Origin: JAJZXY01 sp046706185
Lineage (GTDB): Archaea > Thermoplasmatota > Thermoplasmata > Sysuiplasmatales > Sysuiplasmataceae
Direction of reading: 5' to 3'
DNA: 14,718 nucleotides
NCBI GenBank assembly: GCA_046706185.1
Contig: JBJKPR010000026.1
Location: 1-14,718 of the forward strand
Under the pieces are notes generated by a model. It saw nothing but the letters and a program-made list of their open reading frames with translations, did no database searches and was not told the origin of the DNA. A program made the translations under genes and the position numbers. Positions 1 through 6,124 of the stretch are shown here, one piece after another; within the stretch, counting starts at the first letter, position 1, and every line of letters begins with the position of its first letter.

Positions 1-2
1 TC

Positions 3-305
3 ATGAAACTTACAAGCAGCGTATTCCTAGACCTGCTTTCCGAGCATGAGGACAGAATACCTGACTACAACAAGTCAGTGACGGCGGCAAGCGGCCTGGC
101 GAAGCTCCTGTCAATGGGATACCAGAACTTCGTAATAAGACAGGGAGAGCAGCAAGCGTTCGAAGGCATCGGTGGTCAAGGGAAAGCGAACCTCTGGCTT
201 CGAACTGAGGAAACTGTTCAGGCAGGAGCGGTTCCCTCGAGCGGAACTGTCATCAGGGGAGTTGTAAAGGGACTGCAGGAGCTGGTGTTGGAAGATGAAC
301 ATTGA
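3..305 (+). CDS. Unrecognised small archaeal protein, possibly partial at 5' end
   Basis: An open frame of 100 codons begins at an ATG two bases inside the window and ends in TGA at 303-305. Because the window starts here, I cannot tell whether this ATG is the real start or an internal Met of a longer protein; no ribosome-binding site can be seen. The product is soluble, with no signal peptide or membrane segment, and has a Gly/Gln-rich middle and an acidic C-terminus ending in Glu-Asp-Glu-His. I do not recognise the family. The stop overlaps the start of the DUF2240 gene by 11 nt in the same direction, so the two are probably co-transcribed and translationally coupled, which suggests a related role. 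It is likely a real gene given that coupling and codon use similar to the neighbours. Confidence 0.6.
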   Translation: MKLTSSVFLDLLSEHEDRIPDYNKSVTAASGLAKLLSMGYQNFVIRQGEQQAFEGIGGQGKANLWLRTEETVQAGAVPSSGTVIRGVVKGLQELVLEDEH

Positions 306-768
306 CATTCTCAAGTCATCTGTGGCGGCCATTTTCAGGAGGAAGGGGAAGAAGTACGTTACGGAGGAGGAGTTTATCTTCACAGCGTCGATGGAGCTGC
401 GATGGTTTCCGCCGGCAAAAGCGGCATTGTTCCTGAAGAACGCGAAGAGGTACGGTCTGCTTGTCTCCACAAGGGAAGGGCTTAAGCCCTCGTTCGAACT
501 CGATGAGGGCGACATATCGCAGGTCATTTCTCCGCCCGTCGAAGCGGCTGAGGAGGGGCAGAACCCGGTTGCCGCAATAGTTGAGATAATAAGCTCGAGG
601 TCAAAACAGCCGAAGAGCGAAATTATGTCGAGGATAAACAGGCTTAAGCGCGAGTTGAACCTCGAGACTCAGGCAGCGGCTGTACTGATTGCGGCCCAAT
701 CAGGGATCGATGTCTCAGCACTGGCAAGGAGCGCGCTTGACGAGCTCTTGGGCAGTTTCGGCAGCTGA
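295..768 (+). CDS. DUF2240 family archaeal protein
   Basis: A 157-residue soluble protein whose N-terminal half resembles the archaeal DUF2240 family: a short hydrophobic/basic opening (V10-A11-A12-I13-F14-R15-R16-K17), then an acidic segment with E24-E25-E26-F27, then R36-W37-F38-P39-P40 followed by a helix and G54-L55-L56. This arrangement (AxxFRRKG, EFxxxxSxxxxWFxxxxA, GLL) is what I recall as the family signature. The C-terminal part (about 90-157) is helical and rich in Ala. The biochemical function of the family is not established to my knowledge. The ATG is preceded by GGTG at 284-287 with a 7-nt spacer and lies inside the end of the upstream gene, so translation is probably coupled. 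The stop codon lies 2 nt from the converging MBF1 stop. Family assignment is from memory of motifs, not from a search. Confidence 0.72.
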   Translation: MNIDILKSSVAAIFRRKGKKYVTEEEFIFTASMELRWFPPAKAALFLKNAKRYGLLVSTREGLKPSFELDEGDISQVISPPVEAAEEGQNPVAAIVEIISSRSKQPKSEIMSRINRLKRELNLETQAAAVLIAAQSGIDVSALARSALDELLGSFGS

Positions 769-770
769 GA

Positions 771-1277
771 TCAATCCTTCATCAAGTCGCCAAGCGTAAG
801 CGCCTTTCGCTTCACGGACGGCATCTTGTAATCGGTACTCACTTTCTCTGTGAGTGTTATCTTTAGCGTTTTTTCAAGCTTCCTCACGAGCGCATCGCTT
901 GGGACCAGTGTTCCAGTCTCCAACTCCCTTATGACACTCTTCTTCTCGTTCAGCTTTGCAGCGAGCTCCTCCTGTTTGAGCCCGAGGGAATTCCTCGCCC
1001 TGAGTATTCTGACGGAGTAGTCTAGCACAAGCTCTCCCCTTGCCTCGAGCGGGTCGGTCTCACGAGGGGGCGATCTTCGGACCTGCCTCTGTTCTACCTT
1101 TCTCGGCAAAGTAGCGCCTGCAGCGCCTGGCACGCGCTTCGGCACCTCATTCCTGGGACTGGCTTCGAGCGGCGTCCCGAAGCGAGTACACTCCGGTCCG
1201 ACAAGCAGGACTGCCTTGTCCACCCTGATCCTGATCCCTCTTCCAACCTCCTTTCCGCACATTTCGCAGATGACCAT
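771..1277 (-). CDS. mbf1: Archaeal multiprotein-bridging factor 1 (MBF1), zinc ribbon plus HTH
   Basis: A 168-residue protein with an N-terminal zinc-ribbon-like segment (C4-x2-C7, then G27-P-E-C30-x-R-F-G), a basic, Pro/Ala-rich linker (about 38-80) and a Cro/C1-type helix-turn-helix (about 85-142; the core has LGLKQEELAAKL and an ESG-like RELETG turn). That order is diagnostic of archaeal MBF1, a protein associated with transcription and with ribosomes. I chose the internal ATG at 1277, not a start 11 codons earlier, because GGAGG lies 6 nt upstream of it and the protein then begins with the family-typical short lead into CxxC. The second knuckle has only one Cys: the expected CxxC reads GPEC, so one zinc ligand appears to be missing. 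A TATA-like element is at about 1327-1336 on this strand. The gene is divergent from PAN and convergent with DUF2240. Confidence 0.9.
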   Translation of the reverse strand: MVICEMCGKEVGRGIRIRVDKAVLLVGPECTRFGTPLEASPRNEVPKRVPGAAGATLPRKVEQRQVRRSPPRETDPLEARGELVLDYSVRILRARNSLGLKQEELAAKLNEKKSVIRELETGTLVPSDALVRKLEKTLKITLTEKVSTDYKMPSVKRKALTLGDLMKD

Positions 1278-1283
1278 TCGATG

Positions 1284-1288
1284 CCTCC
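1284..1288 (-). promoter_or_regulatory. Shine-Dalgarno deciding the mbf1 start
   Basis: GGAGG on the minus strand lies 6 nt before the ATG at 1277 and sits inside the longer open frame. This argues that the longer N-terminal extension is not translated. Confidence 0.7.
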
Positions 1289-1326
1289 GACGTTGACTGA
1301 ACGCTATCAATCATAATAACGTGTGG

Positions 1327-1336
1327 ATATTTCAAA
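1327..1336 (-). promoter_or_regulatory. BRE/TATA-like element for mbf1
   Basis: On the minus strand the sequence reads CGTTTTGAAATATCC, an A/T-rich TATA-like core with a plausible upstream BRE. It would place transcription initiation near 1303-1306, giving a leader of about 25 nt that contains the GGAGG ribosome-binding site. This is assigned by position and composition only. Confidence 0.45.
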
Positions 1337-1351
1337 ACGACTGGAAGAAAG

Positions 1352-1416
1352 CACGCCGCTGAGGCGTGTGTACATAGCCTGCAGGCCCGAAGGGCCTCTG
1401 TGCGATTTGAATCGCA
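1352..1416. repeat. Three consecutive perfect inverted repeats upstream of PAN
   Basis: Three separate dyads follow each other in 65 bp: CACGCC/GGCGTG with a 5-nt loop (1352-1368), AGGCCC/GGGCCT with a GAA loop (1383-1397), and TGCGATT/AATCGCA with a TG spacer (1401-1416). The last ends 2 bp before the probable PAN TATA box. They could be operator sites, a structured RNA on either strand, or a boundary element between the divergent mbf1 and PAN promoters. The pairings are seen directly; the role is unknown. Confidence 0.75.
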
Positions 1417-1418
1417 AA

Positions 1419-1428
1419 GCTTTTAATT
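1419..1428 (+). promoter_or_regulatory. BRE/TATA-like element for PAN
   Basis: The sequence AAAGCTTTTAATTG resembles an archaeal BRE plus TATA box. Initiation about 26 bp downstream would fall near 1450, giving a leader of roughly 30 nt that carries the GAGGTG ribosome-binding site. It lies immediately downstream of the inverted repeat at 1401-1416, so a protein bound there could block TBP/TFB. Confidence 0.5.
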
Positions 1429-1468
1429 GCTGAATTTCAATTCTTTACTCGGACTTCTATTTAGGGAA

Positions 1469-1474
1469 GAGGTG
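1469..1474 (+). promoter_or_regulatory. Strong Shine-Dalgarno fixing a TTG start for PAN
   Basis: GAGGTG, complementary to the 3' end of archaeal 16S rRNA, precedes the TTG at 1483 by 8 nt. An in-frame TAG at 1462-1464 excludes an earlier start, and no ATG or GTG in frame lies between. This supports TTG as the initiation codon. Confidence 0.8.
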
Positions 1475-1482
1475 TACAGATT

Positions 1483-2697
1483 TTGGTCGAAGCCGCAAAA
1501 GCGGGAAATGATGATGAGATATACAGAAGGCTGCTGCTCCTTGAAGAGAGAAACACACAGCTGATGGAGCAGGCCAGGCGAGTTGAGGGGGAAAAGAGGT
1601 ATGTCCAGAATGAACTGGACAGGCTCCAGAGAGAGATCAGGAGGCTCAGAAGCGAGCTGGAAAGGCTCAAGGCACCGCCTCTCATCATTGGCAATGTCAG
1701 GGATGTGCTGAGCGACGGGAGAGTTGTTGTAAAGAGTTCAACCGGACCCGATTTCGTTGTCAACGTCGCGGAAAACGTGGAGGGCACAAAGCTCGAGGTA
1801 GGTGCCAGGGTAGCACTCAACAAGCAGACGCTTGCTGTAATGGGGCTTCTTCCCTCTTCGCTGGACCCGATAGTTACGGGGGCAGAGGTGATAGAGAAAC
1901 CGGACGCAACCTACGGCGAAATAGGCGGTCTTGAGAAGCAGCTGCTGGAGGTCAGGGAGGCGGTTGAAGATCCACTCCTCAGGCCGGAGCTTTACAGAAA
2001 GGTTGGAATAGAGCCACCCAAGGGGGTCCTACTTGTCGGCCCGCCGGGCACCGGCAAGACACTGATTGCGAAGGCAGTCGCCCACAACACCAACGCTACA
2101 TTCATAAGGCTGGTCGGTTCAGAACTCGTGCAGAAGTACATTGGGGAAGGTGCAAGGCTGGTCAGAGAGCTTTTCGAGCTCGCAAAGCAGAAGGCACCAA
2201 GCATCGTCTTTGTTGACGAACTCGACTCAGTAGGCGCAAAGAGACTGGACGTCGCAACATCTGGAGATAGAGAAGTCCAGAGGACACTCATGCAGCTCCT
2301 TTCCGAACTGGACGGTTTCAATCCGCTGGGCAATGTCAAGATCATTGGCGCATCAAACCGTCCAGACATTCTCGATGAGGCACTACTGCGACCTGGCAGG
2401 TTCGACAGAATAGTCAAGGTCCCGCCGCCAAACGGCGAGGCCAGGGCAGACATTTTCAGAATACACTCAAAGAATATGAGCACTGAAACCGGCCTCGACT
2501 TCGAAGACCTCGCAATGAGAACAGATGGAGCGACTGGTGCCGATATACACGCAATATGCATGGAAGCAGGCATGTTTGCGATAAGGGACAACAGGGACTA
2601 TGTGACGCTTGCAGATTTTGAAAAGGCGATTTCGAAGGTCATGGGGGAGGAAGAGCCGAAACAGCTAACAGGCGAAGCGGGGCCAATGTTCGCCTGA
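1483..2697 (+). CDS. pan: Proteasome-activating nucleotidase (PAN), AAA+ ATPase
   Basis: A 404-residue AAA+ ATPase that unfolds substrates and feeds them into the 20S proteasome, acting as a cytoplasmic hexameric ring. The order of parts is that of PAN: N-terminal coiled coil (about 12-64), a Pro-Pro junction (65-66), OB-fold domain (about 67-125), then the AAA+ module with Walker A GPPGTGKT (186-193), the pore loop around K218-Y219-I220-G221, Walker B with D245-E246, sensor-1 region (I288-G289-A290-S291-N292) and arginine fingers in LLRPGRFDR (R303, R306). Length matches the family (about 400). The start is TTG, supported by a strong GAGGTG site. The extreme C-terminus is Met-Phe-Ala, whereas PAN and several Rpt subunits dock on the proteasome with a hydrophobic-Tyr-X motif; here Tyr is replaced by Phe. 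The gene ends 1 nt from the convergent zinc-ribbon gene. Confidence 0.95.
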   Translation: MVEAAKAGNDDEIYRRLLLLEERNTQLMEQARRVEGEKRYVQNELDRLQREIRRLRSELERLKAPPLIIGNVRDVLSDGRVVVKSSTGPDFVVNVAENVEGTKLEVGARVALNKQTLAVMGLLPSSLDPIVTGAEVIEKPDATYGEIGGLEKQLLEVREAVEDPLLRPELYRKVGIEPPKGVLLVGPPGTGKTLIAKAVAHNTNATFIRLVGSELVQKYIGEGARLVRELFELAKQKAPSIVFVDELDSVGAKRLDVATSGDREVQRTLMQLLSELDGFNPLGNVKIIGASNRPDILDEALLRPGRFDRIVKVPPPNGEARADIFRIHSKNMSTETGLDFEDLAMRTDGATGADIHAICMEAGMFAIRDNRDYVTLADFEKAISKVMGEEEPKQLTGEAGPMFA

Positions 2698-2698
2698 A

Positions 2699-3028
2699 TC
2701 ACTTTCTAATCTTTTCCTCAATTTCCTTTTCAAACACCAGTGGCCCGATATAATCGCATTTCTTGCAGTGGTACTTCTGGCCAGTTATCAGTCCTGCCTC
2801 GAAGTAGAGGTCTGAAGAACCGCAGGTAGGACATTGCTTGACCCTGCGGCGGATTATACTTGTCCCGCAATCAAGACAGGAGTATGTCACAGAGTTTGTT
2901 TCCCTTGAGACCGAAGTATTGTACGACCCGCACTCCTGGCAGCGATGCTTCCTTACCCTCACACAACCGCCATGCTCGTACGTGTATATGAGTCCAGCAT
3001 ACAGGAAAGAGACCTGTATTGATGGCAT
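2699..3028 (-). CDS. Small protein with two zinc ribbons
   Basis: A protein of up to 109 residues with two CxxC...CxxC zinc ribbons: CQECG...CLDCG, then CPTCGS...CKKCDYIG. The second, with LYFEAGLITGQKYHCKKC, matches a short archaeal zinc-ribbon family I recall as widespread but uncharacterised; nucleic-acid binding or a transcription/translation accessory role is plausible but not shown. The start is uncertain. The ATG at 3028 has no clear ribosome-binding site and gives about 22 residues before the first ribbon. A GTG at 2962, just before the basic VRVRKHRC segment, is an alternative that would give a compact 87-residue protein. The gene diverges from the winged-helix regulator over a shared TATA-like region. 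Confidence 0.75.
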   Translation of the reverse strand: MPSIQVSFLYAGLIYTYEHGGCVRVRKHRCQECGSYNTSVSRETNSVTYSCLDCGTSIIRRRVKQCPTCGSSDLYFEAGLITGQKYHCKKCDYIGPLVFEKEIEEKIRK

Positions 3029-3086
3029 GACAGAAAATGCAACAATAACAGGGGGGAAAAATCAAGAATGATAATGACCAAAGACG

Positions 3087-3096
3087 ATTTAAATAC
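3087..3096. promoter_or_regulatory. Near-symmetric TATA box, probably bidirectional
   Basis: GATTTAAATA reads as a good TATA box on both strands. On the plus strand it predicts initiation near 3118, about 22 nt before the winged-helix ATG at 3140. On the minus strand it predicts initiation near 3062, about 34 nt before the ATG at 3028. No other convincing TATA box lies between these divergent genes. Confidence 0.55.
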
Positions 3097-3098
3097 CA

Positions 3099-3114
3099 CA
3101 TATCTGAACATATG
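3099..3114. promoter_or_regulatory. Candidate operator, CATAT-N6-ATATG
   Basis: A 5-bp dyad with a 6-bp spacer sits between the TATA box and the predicted start of transcription of the winged-helix gene. This is the usual position for a repressor site. Because the adjacent gene encodes a DNA-binding protein, autoregulation is a reasonable inference. The dyad is short and A/T-rich, so chance is possible. Confidence 0.35.
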
Positions 3115-3139
3115 GTTAGCTAAAAGGCGAGGGTAAGAA

Positions 3140-3484
3140 ATGCAACCTTTTGAAGCGATGCAGCTAATGACAGACGAATATGCTGTGAAAATACTTGTGG
3201 GGACAATGAGAAAACCGAGGACGGCAATAGACCTCTCTGAACTTTTTGGGATACCGATTGCGGCATGTTACAGAAAGATCAGGCTGCTTGAGGAAATGGG
3301 ACTAATAACGTGCATCGAGAGAAAGTTGACTCGAGAGGGAAAGCGCATAAGCGTTTACCAGTCCCAGCTGAAGAATGCGTACATGTCCTTCGAAGACGGA
3401 AGGATGAGAGTGAGATTTGAGCTGGCAAATGGAGTCGTCCAGGACTCCGGCGATCAGAGTCTTATTACCACAATAACCGTCTGA
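3140..3484 (+). CDS. Winged-helix (ArsR-like) transcriptional regulator
   Basis: A 114-residue protein whose first 80 residues have the pattern of an archaeal ArsR-like winged helix: a lead helix (M7-L20), then K25-P26-R27-T28-A29-I30-D31-L32-S33-E34-L35-F36-G37-I38-P39, a recognition helix (A41-M53) and a wing with basic residues (R61-K62-L63-T64-R65-E66-G67-K68-R69). The C-terminal 35 residues are a short beta-rich tail with no effector domain that I recognise. GAGGGT upstream of the ATG is a modest ribosome-binding site. It is transcribed divergently from the zinc-ribbon gene and lies upstream of topA; the target is unknown. The ATG gives a protein of typical single-domain length. Confidence 0.75.
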   Translation: MQPFEAMQLMTDEYAVKILVGTMRKPRTAIDLSELFGIPIAACYRKIRLLEEMGLITCIERKLTREGKRISVYQSQLKNAYMSFEDGRMRVRFELANGVVQDSGDQSLITTITV

Positions 3485-3530
3485 CGCGCCAGAGTAGAGT
3501 AACAAAGAGTTTCGCAAAACGGCTTACCGT

Positions 3531-3558
3531 GTCTTCATCCATAAACATGGATGAAGAC
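3531..3558. repeat. Perfect 12-bp inverted repeat upstream of topA
   Basis: GTCTTCATCCAT and ATGGATGAAGAC are exact reverse complements separated by AAAC. The element lies 46 bp after the winged-helix stop and 7 bp before a TATA-like TTTATATT. There is no T-run after it, which argues against a simple intrinsic terminator for the upstream gene. A regulator-binding site or an RNA hairpin is more likely. Confidence 0.8.
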
Positions 3559-3565
3559 TGCAATG

Positions 3566-3573
3566 TTTATATT
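3566..3573 (+). promoter_or_regulatory. Distal TATA-like element upstream of topA
   Basis: TTTATATT lies just downstream of the 12-bp inverted repeat and predicts initiation near 3595-3600, giving a leader of about 55 nt. It is an alternative or additional promoter to the more proximal element at 3618-3625. Confidence 0.35.
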
Positions 3574-3617
3574 CCGATGAGATACGGGCCGTAAGGACCG
3601 GAGAAGAGTCAGAACAA

Positions 3618-3625
3618 GTTTAAGT
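3618..3625 (+). promoter_or_regulatory. Proximal TATA box giving a probably leaderless topA
   Basis: TTTAAGTA is centred about 31 bp before the ATG at 3653, the spacing expected if transcription begins at or just before the start codon. The upstream in-frame ATG at 3626 directly abuts this element and is therefore unlikely to be translated from this promoter. Confidence 0.5.
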
Positions 3626-3652
3626 ATGCACGCCCTTCTTAAGCGAACCGGC

Positions 3653-5965
3653 ATGAAAAAGCTTGTAATAAGCGAGAAGAACAGCGTGGCAATCAGGCTC
3701 GCGACGATACTTTCCTCAGGGAAATTCAAGAGGGAGAACGCGGCAGGTGTGCCTGTGTACAGGTTTTCGAGCGATGGCACGGAGTATGCCATAATGGGCC
3801 TCAGGGGGCACATTGTTGAGCTCGACTATCCGCCGGAATATAACGACTGGATGAAGGTCGATCCGAAGCATCTTGTGTATGCTGAGCCGTACAAGAAGGT
3901 TACTTACAGGAAGGCGGTGGATGCACTCATAAACGAGGCTCGCACGGCTGACTGGGTGATCGTTGCTACTGATTTTGACAGGGAGGGAGAACTGATAGGC
4001 ATGGAGGCGCTTCAGCTGCTCCAGACAGGGAAGGATGCACCCGATGCGATGCAGGATGCAGCATTTCTCCCTAACCTGAAGGTGAAAAGGGCGAGGTTCA
4101 GCAGCCTGGGAAGAAATGAGGTGCTGAGCGCATTTGAGAACCTCAATGAACCGGATGTCAGGCTCGCCAAGTCGGCAGAATGCAGGCAGCTTATTGACCT
4201 TGTCTGGGGAGCCACGCTTACCCGCATGATTTCAATAAGCGCAAATCAGGTGGGTAGAAACTTCCTATCCGTCGGACGTGTCCAGAGCCCCACACTATCA
4301 CTCATCTCCAAGAGGGAGATGGAGATAGAGAAGTTCGAGCCAAAGACGTTCTACGACATAAGGGGCATTGCAAGAAAGGAAAAGGAGTTTGACATTTGGC
4401 ATAAGTCAAACCCTTTCTGGGACAGGAAAGAGGTAGATTCTGTCTTTGACAGGATAAAGGATGCAAAGGAAGCCACGATAAGCGGTGTCAGGACTGAAGA
4501 GAAGGAGGAGTACCCGCCACCGCCATTCTCGACAACACTGTTCCTTGTTGAGGCGACGAGGCTTGGCTACTCGGGCGCAGAGGCCATGGACATAGCCGAA
4601 CGCCTCTATTCAAACGGCATCATATCATACCCGAGGACAGATAACACTGTCTACCCGAGGTCACTCTATTTGAAGGGGGTGCTGGAGAAGCTGAAGGGAA
4701 CCGAATTTGAAGATGCTGCTGCAGAGCTTCTTGACCAGGAGAGGCTAATTCCCTCGCGGGGGCAGACGGAAACCACAGACCATCCTCCCATTTACCCGGT
4801 GGAGGGCGTAGGCAGGAGGAAATTGAGCAAGAGGGAGTGGCCGATTTACGAACTCGTTGTGAGGAGGTTTCTTGCAACCGTGGCTCCCAAATCCCTTTAC
4901 AGGGAGACCGAAGTCGACCTTCTGGTCAGGACAGAGCAATTTGCAGCAAAGGGCAGGGTACTTCTGAGGGATGGCTGGAGGCGGTACTACCCCTATTTCC
5001 GTTTCAGCGAGTCGCTCGTCCCCGAACTGACAGAGGGGGAGACTGTAGCGGTAGAAAAGCTGTTCATCCATGAGGACAAGACAAAACCACCCAGCAGATA
5101 TTCACAGGGTTCACTAATCAGGGAAATGGAAAAAAGGGGCCTCGGCACGAAGAGCACCAGGCATGAGATAATACAGAAGCTGATCGACAGGAAATACATA
5201 CAGGGGCAGACCATAAAACCGACCCCGGTGGGCATTTCCGTTTCGACGGCCCTGGAGCAATCTGCTCCAGAAATCTGCGACAGCAAGATGACAGCACACC
5301 TTGAGGAGGATATGGACAGGATTGCCGAGGGCGCTGCTCAGCTCAAGGAAGTGGTTGACGAATCACGCGAAATGCTGATTTCTGTGGTCGATGAGATAAA
5401 CTCCAACACCCAGCAGATAGGCACAATGATCAAGGAGGCAATAACAAGACAGAAGAGAATCGGAAAGTGTGCCGCGTGCGGCGGTGATTTGCGGATCGTG
5501 GAAAGTGCACAGAATAAATTCGTGGGGTGCTCCAACTATCCCGAATGCAGGGTCACATATTCTCTTCCAGCAGGTTACCTCGTGCAGCCCACTGACAGGA
5601 CATGCGATGTCTGCGACCTCCCGCTTATAAAACTCATAACAAAGGGGCAGAAACCGGTAGAGGTGTGCGTCGACCCGGCATGCGAAACGAACAGAAAGAC
5701 AGGCTCCATAGGCAGTTGCCCCAAGTGCGGCAAGCAGCTTCGAATCGTGAGGTCACAGCGTGGCAAGCGGTTTCTGGGCTGCGAGGGATACCCTTCATGC
5801 GATACAACGTATCCGCTGCCGCAATTTGGGACAATCAGCCCGCTAGGCAAGGCGTGCGAGACGTGCGGCGCACCTATGATCGAGGTCAGCTCCGGGAGGA
5901 AGGGGAAATGGAAACTGTGTCCAAACATGAACTGTCCTTCCAAGAAAAAGCGTCCGCCCGAGTGA
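3653..5965 (+). CDS. topA: DNA topoisomerase I (archaeal type IA) with C-terminal zinc ribbons
   Basis: A 770-residue type IA topoisomerase that relaxes negative supercoils through a transient 5'-phosphotyrosine link. The TOPRIM domain opens the protein (KKLVISEKN with E8; DFDREGE with D107, D109 and E111). The core has conserved SVGRVQSPTL (206-215) and the active-site tyrosine Y326 in ISYPRTD. Residues from about 604 form four Cys4 zinc-ribbon repeats (first Cys at C606), two of them with the GC-x-(N/G)YPxC signature. I chose the ATG at 3653, not 3626, because the family begins MKxLVISEKN and a TATA box abuts the earlier ATG. The length is typical for archaeal TopA. No reverse gyrase helicase module is attached. 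The gene stands alone, between the 12-bp inverted repeat and a convergent membrane-protein gene. Confidence 0.95.
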   Translation: MKKLVISEKNSVAIRLATILSSGKFKRENAAGVPVYRFSSDGTEYAIMGLRGHIVELDYPPEYNDWMKVDPKHLVYAEPYKKVTYRKAVDALINEARTADWVIVATDFDREGELIGMEALQLLQTGKDAPDAMQDAAFLPNLKVKRARFSSLGRNEVLSAFENLNEPDVRLAKSAECRQLIDLVWGATLTRMISISANQVGRNFLSVGRVQSPTLSLISKREMEIEKFEPKTFYDIRGIARKEKEFDIWHKSNPFWDRKEVDSVFDRIKDAKEATISGVRTEEKEEYPPPPFSTTLFLVEATRLGYSGAEAMDIAERLYSNGIISYPRTDNTVYPRSLYLKGVLEKLKGTEFEDAAAELLDQERLIPSRGQTETTDHPPIYPVEGVGRRKLSKREWPIYELVVRRFLATVAPKSLYRETEVDLLVRTEQFAAKGRVLLRDGWRRYYPYFRFSESLVPELTEGETVAVEKLFIHEDKTKPPSRYSQGSLIREMEKRGLGTKSTRHEIIQKLIDRKYIQGQTIKPTPVGISVSTALEQSAPEICDSKMTAHLEEDMDRIAEGAAQLKEVVDESREMLISVVDEINSNTQQIGTMIKEAITRQKRIGKCAACGGDLRIVESAQNKFVGCSNYPECRVTYSLPAGYLVQPTDRTCDVCDLPLIKLITKGQKPVEVCVDPACETNRKTGSIGSCPKCGKQLRIVRSQRGKRFLGCEGYPSCDTTYPLPQFGTISPLGKACETCGAPMIEVSSGRKGKWKLCPNMNCPSKKKRPPE

Positions 5966-6033
5966 CTGTAGTTTTTAGATCTCGATCTCTGTAAAGTAAA
6001 GTTCATATAGTGAATGTTGTACAATAAGAATCA

Positions 6034-6072
6034 GAAGGGAGGGATGGGTGAATTATTCTTACCATTCCCTTC
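6034..6072. repeat. Imperfect hairpin downstream of topA
   Basis: GAAGGGA (6034-6040) pairs with TCCCTTC (6066-6072) and ATGG (6044-6047) with CCAT (6062-6065), leaving a GGG bulge and a 14-nt A/T-rich loop. It is the first of two adjacent hairpins between the convergent topA and PH-domain genes. It may help end transcription or be part of a structured RNA. Confidence 0.5.
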
Positions 6073-6074
6073 CA

Positions 6075-6099
6075 GGGTGAGGTTTCCCCCACCTCACCC
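6075..6099. terminator. Perfect 9-bp hairpin between convergent genes
   Basis: GGGTGAGGT and ACCTCACCC are exact complements around a 7-nt TTCCCCC loop. It lies 25 bp after the stop of the minus-strand PH-domain gene and 110 bp after topA, so it could end transcripts from both sides. No U-tract follows on the plus strand. Archaeal termination often depends on T-tracts instead, so the terminator label is provisional. Confidence 0.4.
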
Positions 6100-6124
6100 A
6101 AGAAACGGGAGTGATGAGGCAATT

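Noticed and set aside
1461..2591. Two long minus-strand open frames antisense to PAN (Ser/Leu-rich)
   Set aside because: Their composition is the mirror of the PAN codons, they have no ribosome-binding site, and PAN itself is unambiguous.
3547..3594. 15-codon micro-frame starting inside the inverted repeat, with an opening that resembles the first residues of the PrgI-like protein
   Set aside because: It has no ribosome-binding site, is very short, and the similarity to ATGGATGATGACTGC is small enough to be chance.
3626..3652. Earlier in-frame ATG for topA adding nine residues
   Set aside because: It directly abuts a probable TATA box, and the conserved family start MKxLVISEKN begins at 3653.
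4620..5071. Minus-strand open frames antisense to topA
   Set aside because: They overlap a fully conserved topoisomerase and have no independent promoter or ribosome-binding site.
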